Shown here in pieces: positions 57,870 to 64,000 of a stretch of DNA of 64,000 nt. The DNA is from Kiloniella litopenaei (lineage in GTDB: Bacteria > Pseudomonadota > Alphaproteobacteria > Kiloniellales > Kiloniellaceae): positions 1-64,000 of the forward strand of contig NZ_LANI01000006.1 in assembly GCF_000982415.1 (NCBI RefSeq). Reading direction: 5' to 3'. The position numbers and the translations under genes were made by a program. Below the pieces are notes generated by a model. It ran no database searches. It had not been told where the DNA came from and saw only the letters and a program-made list of their open reading frames with translations. Each line of letters opens with the position of its first letter. Position 1 is the stretch's first letter.

Positions 57870-59075
57870 TTATTGTGCAGCTTTTTCCAATGCCTTAACC
57901 CCCGGAAGCGCCTTGCCTTCTAGCCATTCTAGAAAGGCCCCCCCTGCGGTAGAGATATATGAAAAATCGTCATTAACCCCTGCATGAATCAAGGCAGCAA
58001 CAGTATCCCCTCCGCCCGCGACAGTAAGCAATTCACCCGACACAGTTAAACCTGCCGCGGCTTGAGCTACCGAATTTGTTGCAGCATCGAAAGGTTCTGT
58101 TTCAAAACAGCCAAGCGGACCATTCCAAACCAGTGTTTTACATTTCTTCAATTCAACAATGATTTCCCCAGCCGTTTTTTCGCCCGCATCCAAAATCATT
58201 TGATTCTCTGGAACCTCAGAAGCCTCAACAGTAGATGTTGGAACATTTGCGGCCAGGGTTTCGGCAACAACCACATCGGACGGCAACATTACCTTGCAAT
58301 TCTGAGCCTCTGCTTCTTTTAGAATTTCCCGTGCAGTTTCCGCCATCTCATGCTCGCAAAGGGACCGCCCTATTTCGATCCCCTGCGCATTCAAAAAGGT
58401 ATTGGCCATACCACCGCCAATGACCAAGACATCAACCTTGCTCACCAGATTACTGAGCAACTCTAGTTTTGTTGACACCTTTGCTCCACCGACCAACGCC
58501 GCTACGGGCCGTTTCGGTTGTCCCAATGCCTGCGTCAGGTGTTCAAGTTCGGTTTGCATCAGGCGACCCGCCGCAGCAGGAAGTAGTTTAGCCAATCCCT
58601 CGGTAGAAGCATGAGCGCGATGAGCTGCCGAAAAAGCATCGTTAATATAAACATCCCCGATTTTGGCAAGCTCTTGTGCAAAAGTAGCATCATTCGCCTC
58701 TTCACCTGCGTGAAAACGCAGGTTCTCCAGCATAAGAATGTCACCGTTTTTCATCGCATCAACCTGCGCAAGAACATCGGCACCAATGCAATCCTTTGCA
58801 AAGGCTATTTCTTCTCCGCCCAGTGCATCAGATAAGCCCTGCGCAACGGGAGCCAAACTCATTTCAGGAACGGCCTTTCCTTTTGGACGCCCAAAATGGG
58901 CCATCAAAATTATTTTCGCGCCTTGGGCCTTCAAATCCCGTATTGTTGGCAAGACCCGCACAATACGACTGTTGTCAGTGATTTTTCCATCCCGGATTGG
59001 AACATTGAAATCCACCCTGACAAGCGTACGTTTTCCGCTTAACTGAAGATCGTCAATGGTTTGAAATTGGGTCAT
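57870..59075 (-). CDS. pgk: Phosphoglycerate kinase
   Basis: Glycolytic/gluconeogenic kinase. The 401 residues contain [20 protein letters not shown] at the start, [27 protein letters not shown], the ADP-site region [20 protein letters not shown] and C-terminal [21 protein letters not shown] precedes the ATG. No gap or other glycolytic gene lies next to it in this window. Confidence 0.98.
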   Translation of the reverse strand: MTQFQTIDDLQLSGKRTLVRVDFNVPIRDGKITDNSRIVRVLPTIRDLKAQGAKIILMAHFGRPKGKAVPEMSLAPVAQGLSDALGGEEIAFAKDCIGADVLAQVDAMKNGDILMLENLRFHAGEEANDATFAQELAKIGDVYINDAFSAAHRAHASTEGLAKLLPAAAGRLMQTELEHLTQALGQPKRPVAALVGGAKVSTKLELLSNLVSKVDVLVIGGGMANTFLNAQGIEIGRSLCEHEMAETAREILKEAEAQNCKVMLPSDVVVAETLAANVPTSTVEASEVPENQMILDAGEKTAGEIIVELKKCKTLVWNGPLGCFETEPFDAATNSVAQAAAGLTVSGELLTVAGGGDTVAALIHAGVNDDFSYISTAGGAFLEWLEGKALPGVKALEKAAQ

Positions 59076-59340
59076 GATTACTTCCTGTTATCCTTATGAA
59101 TCTTCTGATGAGATTTCTGGCGCCCAAATTGTTTCTTATTTACAGAAAGTGGTACAGAGTCACCCCAACAAATTCAAGCAAGAAGTAGTGGCTATAGCCC
59201 TGCTCCAAAAATCGGGATATAAGCAACAGAAACGAGTCAGAGACATCAAAGCCCGCAGATTATTAGGCGCCCCCCCAAACAATCGTTGTCAAACACGGAA
59301 CTCATACCCCAGATACCCAAAATATTCAGGGAACAATTTA
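59076..59340. promoter_or_regulatory. Divergent region between pgk and the 116-aa ORF
   Basis: About 265 bases with promoters expected for pgk (minus strand) and the following plus-strand gene. The frame of that gene is open back to the pgk start codon, but its predicted residues here show no family pattern, so I treat it as non-coding. Confidence 0.4.
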
Positions 59341-59691
59341 GTGAAAGATAATCTAGAAGGAAAAATCAGATCTGTTCTCGAAGATACCGCGAGAAAGCAC
59401 CAGACAATCAGCTATCGCATGCTTGCTATAGAAGCTGAGATTCCCGGACCACAAATCATTCACAAGCTAACAACTGCACTGGAAGACATATTCCGAACAG
59501 ATTACAAAAATGGTGTTCTTTCACTTGTCCCCCTCGCTGTTAGTCGAGGCACACCACCTATTCCACGTAGCGGATTTTTTATTTTATTACGTGAACTTGG
59601 CCTATATGACGGGCAGGATCAGGGGCCAGACGCAATCAATAAACACGCTGCATTACTGACAGAAATATACAAATCACGCCCGCAAAATTAA
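59341..59691 (+). CDS. Conserved-looking hypothetical protein, 116 aa
   Basis: Starts at GTG (59341) with AGGGA ten bases upstream; the open frame extends further but overlaps the pgk start. The sequence shows ISYRMLAIEAEIPGPQIIHK and then TPPIPRSGFFILLRELGLYD. I recall this shape from hypothetical proteins of alphaproteobacteria, where the first part looks like a helix-turn-helix of a DNA- or RNA-binding fold. No function known. Confidence 0.65.
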   Translation: MKDNLEGKIRSVLEDTARKHQTISYRMLAIEAEIPGPQIIHKLTTALEDIFRTDYKNGVLSLVPLAVSRGTPPIPRSGFFILLRELGLYDGQDQGPDAINKHAALLTEIYKSRPQN

Positions 59692-59794
59692 GATCAAAAT
59701 CTTACACTGCCCAAACAAGTCCATCCCCAAGTATCCCGCTACAAACTAAAAGCAGGTCTCGGGTATTCAACCTTGTGAATGTATAGACGGATAC

Positions 59795-61498
59795 TTAGTT
59801 TCCACAAGTCAGCTCTTTGAAACCATCACAGCGATAACTAGAGCAAATTTCTTTTGACCCCATGTTGATCGTCGGGAAAAGAGATCCGATGTTGTCATCC
59901 CTGACCCACGCAACCGCTGTCCCATGACCTTTTTTCTTACACCACTCTATCGCAGCGGGTTCGCCACAGTTGGTCCCAGGGGTCAAACAGTAATTTAGAC
60001 GATAGGCATCAAATACCGGAAATTCATACCTTGTTCCCCCAACTGGCGTAGGGCTGACAAAACGTTGTGCTGTTTCAGTGGGTAAACTTCCCTGTTCAGC
60101 TGATGTCGTTGAACCGAGAGGCTGGCTTTCGACATTTTCCGCTGGCTGCGCTTCAAACAGCTGATAAGACGGTGTAAATAGCGAGTTCTCGGGCTGCGAT
60201 GTAATCGTCTGGCGTTGAAGTTCACCCTCTGTTGCCTGTGTTGGCTGAGGAATCAAGGCGTCGTCCCCTGCGGGGGTAATCCCTGCTGCCACAAGGTCAG
60301 AATCTGCCGGACTATATGCAGGTGCCTGGAATGTAGTCCCCGGCTCGGGCGCCGTAAAGGTCTGAGGAGCAGGAGCAGTAAATGTTTGAGGCTCAGGAGC
60401 AACAAAGGTCTGCGGTTCTGCAACAGAGGTCGCCGCTTCAGGTGCAGGATTCTGCACAGCAACAGATGATGGTTGGACGCTTACACTCTTCTGGACAGCA
60501 GTGGCTTCTGTTGTTGCTACAGGTGATTGCGCAGACACAGATGGTGATACAACATTTTGTCCAGCAGAGGCTTTAGCCACAACAGTCTTTGGCGTAGAGC
60601 TTGCAACCGCCAGACCAGATATTGAGGCAGCCGGACCTGATACATATTCGACTTTTACCGAACGCGCCCGTCCTTTATAGCCATAATCTGCCAGGTTAAA
60701 TTTACGGATGCTTTCTGCCTTGAAGGGGAATGTCACGTGGTTCCCCTGACAGTCGGGGAAGTCATACAATGTGGCTCGTACGCGATGGCGCACAGACTGA
60801 TAGGCCCCATCCATTCCATCCGGATGCATAAAAATCAGCTGGTCACTATCGTTAAATCGGAAAGTACCACGTTCTCCGGCATAGGTCGTAGGACCAACCA
60901 GGTTTTGGCAATATCCCGTACGCCCTTTGTCCCACGCAGGAATAAAAGCACGTCTGTAGTTCAGTTGCTCAAGAACGTTTGCACAACCACGGCTATAGGT
61001 ATTCAAACGCTGTAACATAAGAACCCCAGGAGGAGGTCCCATATCCCGGCGATAAAGAATCATGGATGAATAGGTGTCATCTTGCGGCGCGGCCATTGAA
61101 ACAGGTGCATCATTTACCCGCTTCAGCGGAACAAGATCAGCAGACGCGCCCTGCCAAAGCAGGTGTGGTTCTTCTTTGCTCCCCAAAAGAGGGGAACACG
61201 ATTTATCAGTGGTCTGAAACAATGGACCTTCAAAGAACATCGCACCAACTTGAGATCCAAGTTTCACAGAAGAAACCCGGCCAGAAAGATCACCAAGAGA
61301 AGGAACAAAGGAATAGAGCTGATCAGCAGAGAGTTCGAAAACTTTCGCTGCACCTGCATAGTCTTGCCCATCAAACGCAATAAGCTGATTAGGAGCAGGC
61401 TCACCCACCAAATCCTGAGCATGAACTTTTCCTGCCAGAGAACTAAAACCAGCCACAATAGCCACCATTGTTCCGGCAATACGCCCTAATGCTCTCAT
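59795..61498 (-). CDS. Secreted protein with crystallin-like domains, Pro-rich repeats and C-terminal Cys-rich domain
   Basis: A 567-residue exported protein. A signal peptide (about 1-28, ending KVHAQ) is followed by a beta/gamma-crystallin-like segment (about 38-85, LIAFDGQDYAGAAKVFELSA, GRVSSVKLG). A second such segment lies at about 240-285 (TLYDFPDCQGNHVTFPF, ARSVKVE). A long low-complexity linker (about 290-475) contains repeats of PQTFTAPEPQTF type. A C-terminal domain with six Cys (about 498-567: LNYCLTPGTNCGEPAA, EWCKKKGHG, EICSSYRCDGF) follows; I recall this pattern from secreted proteobacterial proteins. Start at 61498 gives the signal peptide. Function unknown; surface or calcium-linked binding is possible. 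Confidence 0.72.
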   Translation of the reverse strand: MRALGRIAGTMVAIVAGFSSLAGKVHAQDLVGEPAPNQLIAFDGQDYAGAAKVFELSADQLYSFVPSLGDLSGRVSSVKLGSQVGAMFFEGPLFQTTDKSCSPLLGSKEEPHLLWQGASADLVPLKRVNDAPVSMAAPQDDTYSSMILYRRDMGPPPGVLMLQRLNTYSRGCANVLEQLNYRRAFIPAWDKGRTGYCQNLVGPTTYAGERGTFRFNDSDQLIFMHPDGMDGAYQSVRHRVRATLYDFPDCQGNHVTFPFKAESIRKFNLADYGYKGRARSVKVEYVSGPAASISGLAVASSTPKTVVAKASAGQNVVSPSVSAQSPVATTEATAVQKSVSVQPSSVAVQNPAPEAATSVAEPQTFVAPEPQTFTAPAPQTFTAPEPGTTFQAPAYSPADSDLVAAGITPAGDDALIPQPTQATEGELQRQTITSQPENSLFTPSYQLFEAQPAENVESQPLGSTTSAEQGSLPTETAQRFVSPTPVGGTRYEFPVFDAYRLNYCLTPGTNCGEPAAIEWCKKKGHGTAVAWVRDDNIGSLFPTINMGSKEICSSYRCDGFKELTCGN

Positions 61499-61718
61499 CC
61501 GTTTTACTTTCCTTATCTCAAACAGAATATTTCGTCTGTCTGGCCACTGAATTATCACTAAATTATTTCAACACACGTAAAAAGTATTGGCAAAATAACA
61601 GGAAGAACCGGGAAAGAAAACCACCTTGATCTTCCCACTGAAATTCAAGCCAAAATTCCAGTAAATTCGTCAATCAGCCCAATCCCAGAGCATGACGATA
61701 GCATACCAGATTACATAC

Positions 61719-61748
61719 AAAAAACGGCCCGATAACCGGACCGTTTTT
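61719..61748 (-). terminator. Terminator of sodB
   Basis: AAAAACGG ... CCGTTTTT inverted repeat with an inner CCGG-type pairing, 31 bases beyond the sodB stop. It reads as an intrinsic terminator on the minus strand and could work in both directions. Confidence 0.75.
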
Positions 61749-61778
61749 CATTAACATTAACCAGAGACACAGCTGCGA

Positions 61779-62384
61779 TTAACCGGCTTTTGAAAAGCGC
61801 TCTGCAACATATTCCCAGTTAACCAGGCTATCAACAAAGGCCTTTACATAGTCTGGACGCGCATTGCGATAATCAATGTAGTAAGAGTGTTCCCACACGT
61901 CACAGCCGAGAAGTGCGTGGCCACCAGTAACCAATGGGTTTTCACCATTTGCAGTTTTTGTCACTGCAAGCTTGCCACTGTCGTCCAGTACAAGCCAGCA
62001 CCAACCGGAACCGAACTGTGTAACACCTGCGTTCACGAAGTCAGCTTTGAACTGATCAACACTACCGAAGTCTTCGATAATCTTCTTTTCAAGTTCGCCA
62101 GGAATTGCGCCACCACCATTTGGCTTCATCATGTTCCAGAACTCAATGTGGTTCCAGTGCTGTGCAGCATTGTTGAAAATGCCTGCTTTGGATGCATCGC
62201 CAAAAGAGCCTTTGACGATATCTTCCAGAGACTTGCCTTCCAGATCGGAACCTTCAAGAAGTTTGTTACCATTCACAACATAAGCGTTGTGGTGTTTATC
62301 GTGGTGGAACTCAAGAGTTTCTGCAGACATATATGGTCCCAGAGCGTCGTAAGCATATGGAAGAGCTGGTAATTCAAGAGCCAT
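61779..62384 (-). CDS. sodB: Superoxide dismutase, iron type
   Basis: Dismutates superoxide in the cytoplasm. The 201 residues show metal-ligand regions (LEFHHDKHHNAYV, NAAQHWNHIEFW, DVWEHSYYIDYRN) and GSGWCWLVLD. The Gln in NAAQHWNH and the overall pattern fit the iron rather than the manganese type, though some members accept both metals. It lies 190 bases downstream of mntR in the same direction, which ties it to metal homeostasis. Confidence 0.95.
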   Translation of the reverse strand: MALELPALPYAYDALGPYMSAETLEFHHDKHHNAYVVNGNKLLEGSDLEGKSLEDIVKGSFGDASKAGIFNNAAQHWNHIEFWNMMKPNGGGAIPGELEKKIIEDFGSVDQFKADFVNAGVTQFGSGWCWLVLDDSGKLAVTKTANGENPLVTGGHALLGCDVWEHSYYIDYRNARPDYVKAFVDSLVNWEYVAERFSKAG

Positions 62385-62573
62385 GAGATTTCCCCAATTC
62401 GTTAGTTTCGTTTTCAGTATTCGAATTTCTGCCGCACTTTAGCCCGTTTACCCCCCGTACCAAAAGCGAAAATCGCATTGATATGATTTTCTGTTCAGAA
62501 TAGCTAAAAAGAAAAGAAAATCTGCCTATAGATAAGCGAGAGGACAAACAGGAAATTTAAAAGAACAAACGGC

Positions 62574-63083
62574 TTACTTCTCGATCTTAAGTGTTAAAGC
62601 AGAAAGACATTTCAGTGTCTCTTCACTCACATGGTGTTCAACACCCTCGGCGTCAATCTCTGCCGTTTCATCACTGACACCCGCGGCCTTCAAAAAGCGA
62701 ACCACAATTTCATGCCGACGGCGCGCCTCCAGTGCCAACGCGCGCCCTTCATCTGTGAGGAATATAGACCGATAGGGCTTTGAGATAACCAAACCTTCGC
62801 GTTGAAGGCGCTGTATAATTTTATTAACAGTGGCGTGGCTGACACCCATGCGCTCTGCCAGTTCCACGACTCGCGCTTCCCCGTTCACATTGATTAAATC
62901 ATCAATCAACTCGACATAGTCTTCGGCGACTTCGGTTTTGTGAGCTTCGCGGACACGTTCAAACTTTGCAGCCTGCTGCTCAGCATCTTCCAATGCATTC
63001 AACCCAGAAACTTCCAGACCAGTCTTAGGGTCAGTCTCCAGTTCAGCCTCTGTGTCGTTTTTTGGGTCAGTTACTGATGTCAT
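62574..63083 (-). CDS. mntR: Manganese-responsive transcriptional regulator MntR (DtxR family)
   Basis: A 169-residue repressor. A poorly conserved N-terminal tail of about 45 residues is followed by a winged helix (about 50-110, ARVVELAERMGVSHATVNKI, RSIFLTDEGRALALEARRRH). The dimerisation/metal helix has EGVEHHVSEETLKCL, with the Glu/His ligands expected for DtxR/MntR. It is divergent from a metal ABC transporter gene with a perfect palindrome in between. Confidence 0.92.
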   Translation of the reverse strand: MTSVTDPKNDTEAELETDPKTGLEVSGLNALEDAEQQAAKFERVREAHKTEVAEDYVELIDDLINVNGEARVVELAERMGVSHATVNKIIQRLQREGLVISKPYRSIFLTDEGRALALEARRRHEIVVRFLKAAGVSDETAEIDAEGVEHHVSEETLKCLSALTLKIEK

Positions 63084-63251
63084 GGACTTAAATATAGCCT
63101 TCCGCCACTCATCTAATATGAACTCTGCTTCGCCTTACTTACCTGAAAGAATCCCGAATGTAAAAGAGCAAGCACACTTATGTACCCTCTATAATCAACT
63201 CAAAGTTATCGCCTTCCTAAATAAATAAGGCTCACTTGAAATTTTATGCCA

Positions 63252-63280
63252 TTGACACTAAATGTAGCCTAGGCTACAAA
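63252..63280 (+). promoter_or_regulatory. Metal-transporter promoter with an MntR-type palindrome between -35 and -10
   Basis: TTGACA (63252-63257) and TACAAA (63275-63280) are separated by 17 bases. The palindrome TGTAGCCTAGGCTACA occupies 63263-63278, inside the spacer. Its TAGC-N4-GCTA core matches the MntR box of enteric bacteria as I recall it. Binding would block RNA polymerase directly. Confidence 0.75.
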
Positions 63281-63373
63281 TTCACCTGTCGGCATCAGTG
63301 CTGCCGGAATTATTCACGACTCGATTCCATCGATCACTTTAAGATTCAGAAGCAGAGCAGATAAAAGAAACCA

Positions 63374-64000
63374 ATGATGTTAATTAAATCCTTTACCTCC
63401 ATAGCCAAGACCATATTGGTCGCCTTTATTCTCATCGCTTCCAGCCAGTCAGCCAGAGCAGATAAACCCGTTGTGATTACAACGATTGCCCAGATCGCAG
63501 ATGTTGTCAGTCACATCGTCGGGGACAAGATGGAAGTAACTAGCCTGATGGGTGAAGGCGTTGACCCCCATACCTATCGGATGAACAGATATGATGTCGC
63601 CGCACTGACAAAAGCCGATATCGTTCTCTACAACGGCCTCTATCTGGAAGCCCAGATGGAAGATGCTCTGGAGCGTATGGCAACAAATAAACCCGTTGTC
63701 CCCTTGGCAGAAACCATTAACAAATCACTGCTATTAACCAGTCAGGATTACGAGAACAAGAACGACCCACATGTATGGATGGATGTACGGAAGTGGATGG
63801 CAGTGACCAGTAAAGCGCTTGATGTCATCAAAGCGTACGACCCTGAAAATGCTGACTTTTATGACAAGAATGCTGCCGAATATCTCATCAAACTGGAACA
63901 GCTCAATGGATATGTTGAAACTGTGCTCGCAACGGTTCCCTCTAACGAGCGCGTTGTTATCTCGGCTCACGATGCTTTCAATTATTTTGGCAAGGCATAT
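63374..64000 (+). CDS. Metal ABC transporter substrate-binding protein (TroA/MntC/ZnuA family), partial
   Basis: The first 209 residues of a periplasmic metal-binding protein; the window ends inside the gene. A signal peptide (about 1-29, SQSARA-DK) is followed by ITTIAQIADVVSHIVGD. Metal-ligand regions GEGVDPHTYRM, DPHVWMDVRKWM and ISAHDAFNYFGKAY follow, with three His as ligands. This resembles TroA-type Mn/Zn proteins. Manganese is favoured by the adjacent mntR and its palindrome. A second ATG lies one codon later. Confidence 0.92.
   Translation, partial: MMLIKSFTSIAKTILVAFILIASSQSARADKPVVITTIAQIADVVSHIVGDKMEVTSLMGEGVDPHTYRMNRYDVAALTKADIVLYNGLYLEAQMEDALERMATNKPVVPLAETINKSLLLTSQDYENKNDPHVWMDVRKWMAVTSKALDVIKAYDPENADFYDKNAAEYLIKLEQLNGYVETVLATVPSNERVVISAHDAFNYFGKAY

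Overview
The window is a gene-dense piece of a bacterial chromosome of about average base composition. It most resembles a free-living alphaproteobacterium of the Rhodospirillales/Kiloniellales type. This rests on the sdhCDAB, mdh and sucCD-sucA-sucB neighbourhood, the ffh-rpsP-rimM-trmD-rplS block beside leuCDB, the dapF-mtaB-ftsY block facing it, PleC/DivJ-like histidine kinases, a DUF2336 protein, and mesaconyl-CoA hydratase of the ethylmalonyl-CoA pathway. Genus assignment is inference. I see no rRNA, tRNA, CRISPR array, insertion sequence or phage gene.

Layout. 1-8.2 kb: TCA cycle genes sucB, sucA, sucD, sucC and mdh, all on the minus strand. 8.4-10.9 kb: a DksA-type zinc-finger protein, the ZapE/AFG1 ATPase and an SDR oxidoreductase. 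11.0-13.3 kb: a DUF6494 protein, a four-EF-hand protein, then a translationally coupled ECF sigma / membrane anti-sigma candidate / CnrX-like periplasmic sensor cassette. 13.3-15.5 kb: a three-PAS histidine kinase. 15.7-19.1 kb: sdhCDAB. 19.6-24.2 kb: mesaconyl-CoA hydratase with a CoA-ester lyase, then an MFS transporter divergent from a GlxA-type regulator. 24.2-28.0 kb: a rifampin-phosphotransferase-like enzyme with its TetR regulator and twin operators, and a GNAT acetyltransferase. 28.1-32.0 kb: asd with three tandem terminator copies, a 54-residue small ORF, and an inverse autotransporter with a beta-helix passenger under a Fur-box-like site. 32.1-35.5 kb: leuCDB. 36-40.7 kb: a DUF547 protein, then rplS, trmD, rimM, rpsP and ffh. 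41-46.5 kb: a PAS_5 protein, dapF, a lipoprotein serine hydrolase, mtaB, ftsY and a secreted Cys-containing protein. 46.6-53.1 kb: agmatinase with a divergent LysR, a chemoreceptor, a Nudix hydrolase, and CtlX with a divergent Lrp/AsnC. 53.2-57.8 kb: a small orphan ORF, a DUF2336 protein coupled to a histidine kinase, and azlCD. 57.9-61.5 kb: pgk, a small conserved-looking ORF and a crystallin-like secreted protein. 61.8-64 kb: Fe-type superoxide dismutase, mntR and the start of a metal ABC transporter binding protein.

How the parts fit. Most of the window is core metabolism and translation/secretion housekeeping. The accessory interest lies in several regulator-target pairs whose operators can be read directly: MntR with a perfect palindrome between the -35 and -10 of the metal transporter promoter, TetR with two 16-bp operators, GlxA with three helically phased GTCAAA repeats, LysR with an 11-bp inverted repeat framing the shared promoter, and a Fur-like box before the inverse autotransporter. 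The ECF/anti-sigma/CnrX-like cassette with an adjacent EF-hand protein is the best candidate for an undescribed envelope metal- or calcium-responsive system.
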